The position numbers and the translations under genes were made by a program. From VRUE01 sp963703335 (lineage in GTDB: Bacteria > Actinomycetota > Thermoleophilia > Solirubrobacterales > 70-9): a stretch of DNA of 64,000 nt. The notes beneath the pieces are model-generated. The model worked only from the letters and a program-made list of their open reading frames with translations. It was not told the origin of the DNA and made no database searches. Location of the stretch: NCBI GenBank assembly GCA_963703335.1, contig OY969812.1:1302001-1366000 (forward strand). The letters run 5' to 3'. Each line of letters opens with the position of its first letter. Within the stretch, counting starts at the first letter, position 1. Below are positions 1-7,354 of the stretch, piece after piece.

Positions 1-668
1 TCGAAGATGTCGAAGGTGCCGGTCTCGTGATTGACAGTGAGCGTGCCTTTGTTGAGGAATTCGGCGCCTTCGGTCAGGGCCATCACGCCTTCGTTCATGG
101 CGAAGGCGCCTTCGGTGACCAGCCGCCGTTCTTTGAGCCTGGCCCAACCGCCGCCGGTCGTAACCGAGCCGGAAGCGCCCGGCCCAAGGACCGTCGCTCC
201 AGTTCCCGACATAGTGCTTTCGTTCGTCCAGGCGAATGAGCTAGAGACGTTGATCGTTCCGGGTCCCGTCAAGATCGCGTTGTATTTGACGGTCAAGTTT
301 TTGATCGCGGAGGGTTCAGACGTACCGAGGAGTTCGAGGGTGCTTTCTTTGATCGTGAGGCTTCCTTCGCCTTGCACGATCGCCGTCTGATTTGTTCCTG
401 CGGTCACGTTGACGGTCTTGCCTGAGCCGATGCAGGCGACATCGCTGGAGTTCGGGGCATGGCCGGCGGACCAGTTCGCAGCTGTCTGCCAGGTGCCTTC
501 AGCTGCCCCCGTCCAACTATTCGTGCATTCGGCGGCGTTGGCGTTTGAGGGGCCGAGCAGGACAAGCAGGGCGGAGATCAAGGTCGCGAGCAGGGAGCCT
601 CCGAACCGCAATCTCAATTTCGACTCTCTGAAAAGCCAATAGCGGTTCGAAATGCGCTCCGAGTTCAT
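1..668 (-). CDS. Secreted repeat-rich surface protein, N-terminal part (runs off left edge)
   Basis: The reverse strand reads open from an ATG at 668 to the window edge (222 codons) without a stop. A purine-rich ribosome binding site (GGGGAGA) precedes the ATG. Residues 1-45 carry arginines, then a hydrophobic stretch (LLATLISALLVLLG) and an alanine-rich cleavage region (NANAAEC), so export is likely. After that the sequence is rich in Gly, Thr, Ser and Asn with short beta-type repeats such as EGSLTIKES and EGAEFLNKGTLTV. This resembles right-handed beta-helix or autotransporter-like repeat proteins of the cell surface. I cannot assign a family, and the C-terminal anchor lies outside the window. 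Exported repeat protein: fairly sure. Function: unknown. Confidence 0.75.
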   Translation of the reverse strand, partial: MNSERISNRYWLFRESKLRLRFGGSLLATLISALLVLLGPSNANAAECTNSWTGAAEGTWQTAANWSAGHAPNSSDVACIGSGKTVNVTAGTNQTAIVQGEGSLTIKESTLELLGTSEPSAIKNLTVKYNAILTGPGTINVSSSFAWTNESTMSGTGATVLGPGASGSVTTGGGWARLKERRLVTEGAFAMNEGVMALTEGAEFLNKGTLTVNHETGTFDIF

Positions 669-871
669 TCTCTCCCCTTTTGCTCAGGAATCGCCGTTTA
701 GTTGGTGTTGCTTATAAGCTGTTGGCCGGTCCTGTCAAGGCATCGAAGCCAGATGATCGAATCTGGCCTATTCGATTGCGCCCGAGCGCCGGTGACGCCG
801 GCCAGCGCCGGGCTACTCATGTGAGCCACGGCCGCCCATCGCGCGAAGGAGCAACAACTGCTCGCTGGGAC

Positions 872-889
872 GCTCATCGACAGATGAGC
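872..889. promoter_or_regulatory. Short perfect hairpin upstream of the methyltransferase gene
   Basis: GCTCATC and GATGAGC form a perfect 7-bp stem with a GACA loop, ending 36 nt before the GTG at 926. It has no T-tract and could be a leader element or an operator half-site pair. The 669-925 gap holds nothing else I can support. Confidence 0.3.
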
Positions 890-925
890 ATGGGCTTCAC
901 GGGCGCGTGATGCTATTGGTGGGGC

Positions 926-1459
926 GTGGCAAACAAGGCATCGGAGCGGTTCGTTTGGGCGGTCGACACTCTGGAGGTCCGTCCGGCCGACCGCCTGCTC
1001 GAGGTCGGCTGCGGCCACGGCGTTGCGGTCTCCCTGGTCTGCGAGAGGCTGACGACGGGAACGATCACCGCGATCGACCGCTCGCCCAAGATGATCGAGA
1101 TGGCCACGCGGAGGAACCGCGAGCACGTTGACGCGGGCAGGGCTGTGCTCGAGGCCATCGTGCTGGAGGACGCGGACCTCGGCAATCGGCGCTTCGACAA
1201 GGTCTTTGCCTTCAACGTCGCTCCCTTCTGGCAGCAGCCGGAGACGGCGCTCGGTGCCGTCCGCGAGCACCTCGGCCGGGATGGGGCCGTCTACATCTTC
1301 TGGGACGCACGCCACTCCGCGCCGGAGCGAGCCCGGGACCTCGGGAACGAGCTGGCCGATCGGCTACGCGAGGGGGGATTCTCCATCGACAGGGTGTTGG
1401 TCGAGGACCTGCGCCCGGTTCTCGCAGTCTGCGTGATGGGGCGGCCCCAGGGCAGATGA
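926..1459 (+). CDS. Class I SAM-dependent methyltransferase, small
   Basis: The 177-aa protein has the Rossmann methyltransferase signature: motif I LLEVGCGHGVA near residues 19-29, the acidic ribose-binding strand end TAIDRSPKMIEMA near 49-61, and a downstream motif FDKVFAFNVAPFW. The GTG at 926 is preceded by a GGTGGGG purine run. The substrate cannot be read from the sequence. Proteins of this size and type act on small molecules or are uncharacterised. It stands alone, with no operon partner and noncoding DNA on both sides. Confidence 0.8.
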   Translation: MANKASERFVWAVDTLEVRPADRLLEVGCGHGVAVSLVCERLTTGTITAIDRSPKMIEMATRRNREHVDAGRAVLEAIVLEDADLGNRRFDKVFAFNVAPFWQQPETALGAVREHLGRDGAVYIFWDARHSAPERARDLGNELADRLREGGFSIDRVLVEDLRPVLAVCVMGRPQGR

Positions 1460-1754
1460 ACATGAACGGCAACATCTTCATCGCACTTCTGCACTCGCGT
1501 GGAAGCAGAAGCCCCTTGGGTAAGGTCAACCTGCATCTGATCTTGCCGTCAGCACCTAGTCAGATCGGCCTGCGTTGAAGTTGACGCGAAGCCTGGCCTT
1601 GTCTCTCGCTGGCCTAATCATTGACCAAATGACCCGTTCATTGGCCAGAACGCAGCCCAGCCTAACCCAACGCTGCCGAGCCCTTCCCAACCTGCTTTCC
1701 CAGCTACAGAGCCATTTTCGCCATCAAGAGCCAGATGCCGCTCACGCGATCAAA

Positions 1755-1799
1755 CGCCTCACACGCGAGAGGTCGCTGGTTCGAACCCAGCCGCGCCCA
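1755..1799 (+). pseudogene. 3' fragment of tRNA-Val(CAC), copy 1
   Basis: The segment reads as the 3' half of a tRNA: anticodon loop CTCACAC (1758-1764, anticodon CAC), 3' anticodon stem GCGAG, variable AGGTC, a perfect T arm (GCTGG-TTCGAAC-CCAGC, 1775-1791), acceptor strand CGCGCCC (1792-1798) and discriminator A. No D arm or 5' acceptor strand lies upstream, so it is not a functional tRNA. A second, slightly altered copy lies at 2831-2861. The rest of 1460-1809 holds no gene I can support. Confidence 0.75.
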
Positions 1800-1809
1800 T
1801 GCTGCCTCA

Positions 1810-2100
1810 CTATTCCCTGAGAAATGGCAAGAGTTCCTTCCGGGCTTTCTCGACCAGGTCCTCAAGTCCGAACACCTCGACTACTCCGTTCGCCATCATC
1901 CACGCCGCTCCGTACTCAACGAGCTCAGTGCCGCGGCCGTGCGCCGTAAAGGCGATCGCCACCAGCGCCTCGTCCAGAGCCTCGTCGTAGTACTTCGAGC
2001 CGGCAAGCCATTCGAAGCGTGGGATCAAGTCCTCGCGGTGAACCATCCTCGGCGAGGCTAGGTCATCGCCGATCGCGCGTGGCGCGCAGAATCGCTCCAA
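1810..2100 (-). CDS. Hypothetical 96-aa acidic protein
   Basis: An acidic, helical small protein (AGSKYYDEALDEALVAIAF, then FGLEDLVEKARKELLPFLRE at the C-terminus). No family recognised. It is divergent from the toxin-antitoxin pair, sharing a 64-bp intergenic region that contains repeated TTGTACG boxes, and it lies inside the segment bounded by the two tRNA-Val fragments. It may be accessory cargo. The ATG at 2100 is the only good start. Confidence 0.5.
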   Translation of the reverse strand: MERFCAPRAIGDDLASPRMVHREDLIPRFEWLAGSKYYDEALDEALVAIAFTAHGRGTELVEYGAAWMMANGVVEVFGLEDLVEKARKELLPFLRE

Positions 2101-2124
2101 AGTGTGCCAATCTAGAGGTCAAAC

Positions 2125-2143
2125 TTGTACGAGAATTTGTACG
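2125..2143. promoter_or_regulatory. Tandem TTGTACG boxes, candidate antitoxin operator
   Basis: TTGTACG occurs at 2125-2131 and again at 2137-2143, a 12-bp period, 22 bp before the antitoxin ATG. Phd/YefM antitoxins usually repress their own promoter, and closely spaced repeats fit that. This is inferred from position only. Confidence 0.45.
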
Positions 2144-2164
2144 TAACTTTGTTAGACTCTAGCC

Positions 2165-2461
2165 ATGGCTTCTAGGCAAATCGTTGTTCCGAGCGCTGAG
2201 GCTAGAGATCATCTCTCTAGCTACTTGAAGCTTTTTCGCGAGCAGAGAGGGCGGGCTGATCCGGTCGTCTTCGGCTCTCATCGCAAGCCCGAGGGCGTGA
2301 TCCTCTCTTACGAGCGGTACGAGTGGCTGACCGAGGTTCTAGACGAGCTGGTCGCTTCGGAGGAGGTCCGCGAGGCCATTGCCCAGGACACCGGCAAGCG
2401 AGCAGAGCTGTCTGATGTCGCTCGCGAGGCTGGATTTGATCCCGCGGAGTTTGGCTTGTAG
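2165..2461 (+). CDS. Type II antitoxin, Phd/YefM family
   Basis: The 98-aa protein has the Phd/YefM layout: an N-terminal DNA-binding fold (VVPSAEARDHLSSYL), the central segment VVFGSHRKPEGVILSYERYE, which matches the family's hydrophobic core, and a charged C-terminal tail that would wrap the toxin. It ends with TAG directly before the GTG of the toxin gene, so the two are cotranscribed and translationally coupled. The tandem TTGTACG boxes upstream are the likely autoregulatory site. Confidence 0.8.
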   Translation: MASRQIVVPSAEARDHLSSYLKLFREQRGRADPVVFGSHRKPEGVILSYERYEWLTEVLDELVASEEVREAIAQDTGKRAELSDVAREAGFDPAEFGL

Positions 2462-2830
2462 GTGGCGCGACTCCCGGTCGAATTCTTCGATCCCACGGCC
2501 AAGCAGCAACTCCTCGATCTTCCTTCCAAAGAGCTGAAGCGCCGGGCGCTTGAGCTGCTCGCCCAAGTCTCGAAGGAGAACCCGAGCCTTGGCAAGCCGT
2601 GCGGCTTCGCATTCAACACCGGCAATCTCTCCGACTGCCGCAAGCTCTATTTCGATGAGCAGCGCGACGTGAACCCGCGCTACCGCATCATCTACCGCCT
2701 GCTCCCAGACGAGGACGAGCCGACGAAGGCAGAGGTAATCCGTATAGGGCTCAAGGTGCCCTATGGCGACGAGGAGCAGATCTATCGCCAGGTCGGCCAG
2801 GCGCTGGAGAGACTTTTGGAGCGCGAGTAG
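2462..2830 (+). CDS. RelE/ParE-superfamily toxin
   Basis: The 122-aa protein has the RelE-like pattern: an N-terminal helix pair (KQQLLDLPSKELKRRALELL), a central strand (NLSDCRKLYFD), the core strand YRIIYRLLPDED and a C-terminal strand EVIRIGLKVPYG followed by a helix. RelE-like toxins usually cleave mRNA on the ribosome; ParE members poison gyrase. The catalytic residues do not let me choose. GTG starts immediately after the antitoxin stop. The toxin stop TAG lies at the edge of tRNA-Val fragment copy 2, so the module ends exactly at the repeat. Confidence 0.75.
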   Translation: MARLPVEFFDPTAKQQLLDLPSKELKRRALELLAQVSKENPSLGKPCGFAFNTGNLSDCRKLYFDEQRDVNPRYRIIYRLLPDEDEPTKAEVIRIGLKVPYGDEEQIYRQVGQALERLLERE

Positions 2831-2861
2831 AGGTCGCTGGTTCGAACCCCAGCCGCGCCCA
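2831..2861 (+). pseudogene. 3' fragment of tRNA-Val, copy 2
   Basis: AGGTCGCTGG followed by the TTCGAAC T-loop and CGCGCCCA repeats copy 1 (1770-1799) with one extra C in the T arm (GAACCCC against GAACCC), which breaks the T-loop geometry. Upstream CGCGAG is also shared but is split from AGGTC by the toxin stop codon TAG. The pair forms direct repeats around 1.06 kb of DNA. Confidence 0.7.
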
Positions 2862-2909
2862 TCCCGCCGGTCGCGGCTTTACCTTCAGGCAGTGGCGGGA
2901 GTTCAGGCA

Positions 2910-3229
2910 GTGGATGAAGCGTCGGAGAAAGCCGAGGGTCCCGTTTACCGGGAGAGGGCGGTTGACGTGGCGATCGCAGAGTTCAATGCGCTTCGGGCCG
3001 AGATCGTCAGCCACGTCACTGCGCAGGCTGCGCTCGTCGGCCTCGCGCTCACCGCCGCTGGGGTAATCCTGGGTTTACGGTGAAGGAAGGTGCCGATCAG
3101 CGTCTGCTGCTGGCCATCCCCCCGTTGACCCTGCTCGTGGTGCTGCTGCACACCGCCGAGACCTTCCGTGCGGCGCTGATCGGGAGGTATATCGCCACGG
3201 AGCTTTGGGGGAGCTCGAAGGGCGAGTAG
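2910..3229 (+). pseudogene. Frameshifted small membrane protein gene
   Basis: From a GTG at 2910, the frame encodes MDEASEKAEG, an amphipathic stretch (VDVAIAEFNALRAEIVSH) and a membrane segment (AALVGLALTAAGVILG), then stops at 3081-3083. The next frame continues directly from 3074: FTVKEGADQRLLLAIPPL, a second membrane segment (LTLLVVLLHTAETF) and a stop at 3229. Loss of one base near 3073 restores a single product of about 106 residues with two membrane segments. It could be a two-gene overlap (GTG at 3080), but the continuous hydrophobic pattern favours a frameshift. No family name is offered. 3230-3490 contains no supported gene. Confidence 0.55.
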
Positions 3230-3490
3230 GCAAGCTCAGCTCTTGCTACCGGAGATATTCCTGCTCGATTTCCCGGCCATGTCTCTCTTCATTCGCCGCG
3301 AATCGCGCGAAGCGACCGAAGAGATTCGCCGCCGAACAGACGATTGAACGTCTCGTCGTCTGGACGCATTTGCGCCCTTCCCGAGATCAGCTCTATGGGG
3401 CCCGCGCCGCTATGGTCCCCAGGGCCGGGTCTAACCGGCGCTACTCGACAGCGAAAGGGGTCGGATTTGACCGGCAATGAGTTCAACGAG

Positions 3491-3901
3491 ATGGGCCCGA
3501 TCGACTACCTGATCGTCGAGTGGCCTGGGCGGCAGCCGACCGGGGAGGCGATGCCGCACCTGATCGACCTCGTCGACCGGGGACTGATCCGCATCCTCGA
3601 CCTCGCCTTCATCGCCAAGGCCGAGGATGGTTCCGTAGCTGCACTGGAGATCGCCGACCTCGGCGACGAGATCGATACCTTCGCCGCCTTCGAGGGCGCC
3701 TCGTCGGGGCTGCTCTCCGACGACGACTTCAGCGAGGCCGGCAACGCGCTCGAGCCGGGCACCTCCGCCGCCCTTCTCGTCTTCGAGAACCGCTGGGCCG
3801 CGCCGTTTGCCGCCGCCGTACGTCGCTCGGGTGGCCAGCTGGTCGCCAGCGGGCGAATTCCCGTCCAAGACGTCCTCGCCGCCCTCGACGCGGCCGAGTA
3901 A
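3491..3901 (+). CDS. DUF6325 family protein
   Basis: The 136-aa protein opens MGPIDYLIVEWPG, then LIDLVDRGLIRILDLAFIAK and DGSVAALEIADLGD. This matches the actinobacterial DUF6325 family in length and order of motifs. The function is unknown; members often sit beside SHOCT-domain proteins, as here. The C-terminal half (SAALLVFENRWAAPFAAAVR) is the second conserved block. The gene lies 11 bp upstream of the SHOCT gene, clearly in one operon. Confidence 0.75.
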   Translation: MGPIDYLIVEWPGRQPTGEAMPHLIDLVDRGLIRILDLAFIAKAEDGSVAALEIADLGDEIDTFAAFEGASSGLLSDDDFSEAGNALEPGTSAALLVFENRWAAPFAAAVRRSGGQLVASGRIPVQDVLAALDAAE

Positions 3902-3912
3902 AGGAGACCGCC

Positions 3913-4188
3913 ATGCCAGGACTACTTCGAGGAGTGGCGCGGACGGCGGCGATCGCCGGCACCGCGACCGCCGTCAGCAACCGCGTCTCGCGCCGCCAGG
4001 GCCAACGCTGGGCAGCGCAGGAAGAACCTCAACAGGCCCCCGCCCCCGCGGCGGCTGCACCTCCGGCCCCCGCCGAAGGTGGCCAGTCGACGATCGACCA
4101 GCTCAAGGAGCTCGGCGAACTGAAGGCCCAGGGAATCCTCACCGAGGAGGAGTTCGCCGCCCAGAAGGCCAAGCTGCTGGGCTCTTGA
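3913..4188 (+). CDS. SHOCT-domain protein
   Basis: The 91-aa protein has an Ala/Arg-rich N-terminus (ARTAAIAGTATAVSNRVSRR), a Pro/Ala-rich linker, and a C-terminal SHOCT domain (IDQLKELGELKAQGILTEEE followed by FAAQKAKLL). SHOCT is a short oligomerisation module with no enzymatic role. AAGGAG at 3901-3906 is a strong ribosome binding site for the ATG at 3913. The start overlaps no other gene, and pairing with DUF6325 is typical for the family. Confidence 0.85.
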   Translation: MPGLLRGVARTAAIAGTATAVSNRVSRRQGQRWAAQEEPQQAPAPAAAAPPAPAEGGQSTIDQLKELGELKAQGILTEEEFAAQKAKLLGS

Positions 4189-4204
4189 TAGCCGTACATA
4201 CGAG

Positions 4205-5281
4205 TCAGACCGTCGCCACCCGCAGGCTGTCGCTCGCTCGATAGCGGGCGCTGCGGCCTCGGCCGAGTTGCTCGACCAGGCCTGCGTCGAGCAGGCGGCG
4301 GAAGTCGGCGCTGGCCGTAGCCGGGGACACATCGGCCTCGGCCACATAGGCGGCGCGGTCGCTGCCGCCGATCAGGGCCTGCTCCAAGGCGATCACCAGT
4401 CGGTCGGGCCAGTTGCGGGACTCGACCAGGCGTTCCAGCTTGGTCCAGCGGGTACCAGCATCCTCGACCTGGGCCAGGCGTTGGCGAGCTTGGGCAAGGT
4501 GGGCATCGAGGCAGAAGGCGATCCAGCCGGAGACGTCCCGCTCTGGCTGAAAGGTCGGGCCGTGGGCATCGTTGAGCGCATCGTAATAGTCGGCCGTGTG
4601 GGAGGCGAGGTACTCCTCGATCGAGCCGAACTCGGGAGACATCAGCCCCTCGCGGGCGAGGACCAGGGATTGGACGATGCGAGAGATCCGGCCGTTGCCG
4701 TCGTGGAAAGGGTGCACCGAGACCACGTGGAGGTGGGCCATCGCGGCACGGACCACGACGTGGGCATCTGGATCGCCTCGCTCCAGCCACTCGATCACTT
4801 CCGCCATCAGCCCAGGTACCTCCCCGGCAGCGGGCGCCCGGTAGACGAGGCGTCCGTCGCTCCCGGTCACGCCGACGCCCCCGGTGCGCCAACGACCCGG
4901 ATTCTCGGCTCGCTGAAAGGCGCAGGCGTCGAAGTGCAGGTCAAGGACCACCCGGTCGGACCAGTGGAATGCCGGATCGACGGCCATCACGCCGACGTGA
5001 TCCATCGCGCGTGCGTAAGAAGCGACCGCCATCCGGTTCTCGTCCCCCGGATCGATCGGCTCCTTGCCTCCGACAAGCGCGACGGCCTCGCCGGGAGCCA
5101 CGCTGAATCCCTCGATCGAAGTAGAACCCTCCACCGTGCTTGCGCGGACCTGACGCCGCAGCGACCCGATCCACGGCGTACGGCGACCGACCTCGTGGCC
5201 AAGCGCCACGCGAAGGCCATCGAGCTCCTCGAGGCGCGACTGCAGATCATCACGGGACAGATCGGGCGTTCTGAAGATCAT
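4205..5281 (-). CDS. Fic-family AMP-transferase with C-terminal winged HTH
   Basis: The 358-aa protein contains the complete Fic motif HPFHDGNGRISR near residues 192-203, which gives the catalytic His and the anion-binding loop for nucleotide transfer (usually AMPylation). STSIEGF in the N-terminal third matches the inhibitory-helix type motif of self-regulated Fic proteins. The C-terminal about 60 residues (SDRAAYVAEADVSPATASAD, then LLDAGLVEQLGRGRSARYR) form a winged helix-turn-helix, so the protein can probably bind DNA. Directly upstream (5293-5335) lies an array of TTAGACG palindromes, a natural candidate for autoregulation. Target proteins are unknown. Confidence 0.9.
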   Translation of the reverse strand: MIFRTPDLSRDDLQSRLEELDGLRVALGHEVGRRTPWIGSLRRQVRASTVEGSTSIEGFSVAPGEAVALVGGKEPIDPGDENRMAVASYARAMDHVGVMAVDPAFHWSDRVVLDLHFDACAFQRAENPGRWRTGGVGVTGSDGRLVYRAPAAGEVPGLMAEVIEWLERGDPDAHVVVRAAMAHLHVVSVHPFHDGNGRISRIVQSLVLAREGLMSPEFGSIEEYLASHTADYYDALNDAHGPTFQPERDVSGWIAFCLDAHLAQARQRLAQVEDAGTRWTKLERLVESRNWPDRLVIALEQALIGGSDRAAYVAEADVSPATASADFRRLLDAGLVEQLGRGRSARYRASDSLRVATV

Positions 5282-5292
5282 CGCCCGTCATA

Positions 5293-5335
5293 TTAGACGA
5301 TTAGACGTCTAAACGTCTAGACGTAAAAACGTCTA
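5293..5335. promoter_or_regulatory. Palindromic operator array upstream of fic
   Basis: The run holds TTAGACG (5293-5299), the perfect palindrome TTAGACGTCTAA (5301-5312), the perfect palindrome ACGTCTAGACGT (5313-5324) and ACGTCTA (5329-5335). Half-sites alternate on both strands within 43 bp, immediately upstream of the fic ATG. The Fic protein carries its own winged HTH, so autoregulation is the simplest reading (inference). Confidence 0.65.
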
Positions 5336-5719
5336 TTCAGCTGGCTGCTGGAGCACCGAGAGGATGTTGCCGGCCGGGTCCTTGAACCAGGCGATCGAGG
5401 GGCCGGGGCCGCGGGCGATGCCCTTCTCGTCCTGCTCGAAGCTCTCGTAACGCTCCATCTCGATGCCGCGCTCACGCAAGCCATCGACGGCAGCATCGAC
5501 GTCATCGACCTCGAAGTTGAGGATCGTGTAGGTGGCGGGGACGAAGTCGGGCTTCGCGTACATCAGGGTGTCGCGGCCGCCGGCCAGCTGGATCGAGGCG
5601 ACGCCGTGCTCCTCGCTCAGCACGGTGACTCCGAGGCCCAGCGTCTCGCCGTAAAACCCCTTTGCCGCCTCGATGTCGTCGACGGCGAAGCCGTTGGTTG
5701 CTTTCGTGTTCGCGAACAT
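5333..5719 (-). CDS. VOC-superfamily (glyoxalase/bleomycin-resistance fold) protein
   Basis: The 128-aa single-domain VOC protein has paired beta-alpha-beta-beta-beta units: DDIEAAKGFYGETLGLGV near the start, and NFEVDDVDAAVDGLRERGI followed by AWFKDPAGNILSVLQ near the end. The last block is the typical C-terminal metal-site strand with Glu/Asn replacements. The substrate is not predictable. AAGGAAC lies upstream of the ATG at 5719. The gene precedes fic on the same strand, separated by the palindrome array. Confidence 0.85.
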   Translation of the reverse strand: MFANTKATNGFAVDDIEAAKGFYGETLGLGVTVLSEEHGVASIQLAGGRDTLMYAKPDFVPATYTILNFEVDDVDAAVDGLRERGIEMERYESFEQDEKGIARGPGPSIAWFKDPAGNILSVLQQPAE

Positions 5720-5749
5720 GGCGTTCCTTTCGTTGCCTGTCTATCGCCC

Positions 5750-6097
5750 CTACCCGGCCAGCTCCGGGATGTATCTCTGCAGGTGCTCGGCGATCGTCTC
5801 ACGGACCCACTGCTGGGTGGACGAGTCCGCCATCCGGTAGCGACCAAGCAACATTTTCTGGTCCGTGAGGGGCAGGCCGGCGATCTCCCAGCGCACGGCG
5901 AGGCGCTCGAAGAGCAACTCCGAGCGGCGGTGCCAGGCGTCCTCCTGGCTCATCGCCGCCGTCGCCGGTCCCTCGCCGAGCTTTGCCACGGTGCCGGCGC
6001 TGAGAGACTCGCGCAGGGTCAGGGTGTTGCCCTCGGCGTCGACGTAATCGATCGTTGCCACCTTCTGCCGCGGCTGCCGCTGCTTGCGCTTCGCCAT
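5750..6097 (-). CDS. Hypothetical 115-aa protein
   Basis: Starting at the ATG at 6097 (MAKRKQRQPRQKVATIDYVD), the protein has a basic N-terminus, then an acidic/helical body (QEDAWHRRSELLFERLAVRW and QKMLLGRYRMADSSTQQWV). No family recognised. An upstream in-frame start at 6142 would overlap the opposite-strand gene at 6125, so the MAKRK start is preferred. It lies 30 bp upstream of the VOC gene in the same direction and may be cotranscribed. Confidence 0.5.
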   Translation of the reverse strand: MAKRKQRQPRQKVATIDYVDAEGNTLTLRESLSAGTVAKLGEGPATAAMSQEDAWHRRSELLFERLAVRWEIAGLPLTDQKMLLGRYRMADSSTQQWVRETIAEHLQRYIPELAG

Positions 6098-6124
6098 CGC
6101 CACCAGTCTGCCAGGCTGCCCGAT

Positions 6125-7354
6125 GTGTCTCCAGACGAGCAACTCGAACTACTCAGTCGCTTCGCTCCAACGCTCCACTTCGATGCCCTGGAGCGATGGC
6201 GACCTGGTCCCGTCGACCGCTACCTAGAGCACTCCACAGTCCTCGACAGCAAGGACCAACCGCTCGCGGGCACGCCACCCGCTGAGGCCGCGATGCGCCA
6301 ACACGGGGACGAACTCAAAGCGCGCCTCAGCCCACTGCGCGACGGCCCGGGACTGGACACGCAACGGCGCAGCAACGAGGTCCTTGCCGCCTACGGCCGC
6401 GATCAGGACCTTGCCCGAGCAGGCACCGCCTACGGGCGCCTGGTCTCCGACGGCAATGCGCTCTTCCTCCAGTACTGGCTCTTCTACGCGGACAACCCCT
6501 GCGTGCTGCCTCCCGGCCGCCACGACGGCGACTGGGAGCTGGTCCAGGTTCGAGTCGAGCGCATCGGCGAGGCGTTCGAGGCAACGCAGGTGACGTTGGC
6601 CGAGCACGGCAAGCCAGTGACCCGCCAAGTCGAGGCGACGCGCCGCGGCGAAGGCCCGGACGTCTTCGTCGCGGTCGACTCACACGCCTGTTACTTCGTC
6701 GAAGGTGCCCACCCGATGGTCCCGCTCTCCGACGTCTGCGACCCAGCCGGAGCCCCCGGCGCAAAGCCCTCCGTGAAGCCGCTGCCGGTCGCGCCGGACA
6801 AGCGAGATTGGGTGCACTGGTCGGGGCGCTGGGGAATGGACCGCGGCCCGGGAACGCGACTTGCCTTGCGCCTGGGCTTGAAGCGAACCCCGTGGCCGCT
6901 GACCCGCCTGAACAAAGTCGGCGCGGGAGAGAGCCCGCCGAGCCCCGGCCACCAGGGCACGAGCTGGCGCTTCCCACAGGCGTTCGGGCTGAACGGCACC
7001 CGGCGCAAATGGACCACCGTCGCCATCCAGCGCCTCGCCCACCTCATCGGCCACGCGACCTGGCCCAAGCAGACACCACGGGTCCGGGTGACGCCCATCG
7101 CCGACGCCGACCAGGGGACCGCGCCCGCCTACATGATCGAAGCCGAGCCCGCCGGTCGTTTCCTCCGTCGCGTCACCCTCGTCTCGGTCGCCTTCTGGGA
7201 AGAGCGACCAGACGGCTCACGCCGCTCCCTGGCGATGGACTCAGTCAGACCCGGCGAGCCCCACGACTCTTTTGAGATTGAGCACGAGGGCGAGCTGGCC
7301 TGGCGAGCGGCCGGCTACAACTTCCTGCGCCAGCGCGGCGAACCGGTTCAGTAA
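6125..7354 (+). CDS. Vps62-like (HDGDWE-motif) protein
   Basis: Taking the GTG at 6125, the 409-aa protein begins near LLSRFAPTLHFDALERW and continues with LFLQYWLFYADNPC and RHDGDWELVQVRVE. This tyrosine/tryptophan block followed by H-x-GDWE is the hallmark of the Vps62/DUF946-type family, found in fungi, plants and scattered bacteria. A second cluster, VFVAVDSHACYFVEGAHP, follows. The biochemical role is unknown. The start is uncertain: no strong ribosome binding site is visible, and it lies between divergent genes. It converges with arfB, overlapping by 7 bp. Confidence 0.6.
   Translation: MSPDEQLELLSRFAPTLHFDALERWRPGPVDRYLEHSTVLDSKDQPLAGTPPAEAAMRQHGDELKARLSPLRDGPGLDTQRRSNEVLAAYGRDQDLARAGTAYGRLVSDGNALFLQYWLFYADNPCVLPPGRHDGDWELVQVRVERIGEAFEATQVTLAEHGKPVTRQVEATRRGEGPDVFVAVDSHACYFVEGAHPMVPLSDVCDPAGAPGAKPSVKPLPVAPDKRDWVHWSGRWGMDRGPGTRLALRLGLKRTPWPLTRLNKVGAGESPPSPGHQGTSWRFPQAFGLNGTRRKWTTVAIQRLAHLIGHATWPKQTPRVRVTPIADADQGTAPAYMIEAEPAGRFLRRVTLVSVAFWEERPDGSRRSLAMDSVRPGEPHDSFEIEHEGELAWRAAGYNFLRQRGEPVQ

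Noticed and set aside
901..930. Resemblance of GGGCGCGTGATGCTATTGGT to the 5' end of a tRNA
   Set aside because: No D-arm pairing, no anticodon arm follows, and the segment contains the methyltransferase start.
3230..3490. Open frames between the frameshifted membrane gene and the DUF6325 gene
   Set aside because: Low-complexity basic composition, no family motif and poor starts.
4268..5296. Long open frame antisense to the Fic gene
   Set aside because: It mirrors a strong Fic protein; its composition is that of a GC-rich shadow frame and it shows no family motif. Similar antisense frames at 11516-12952, 18559-19989 and 60590-62512 were rejected for the same reason.
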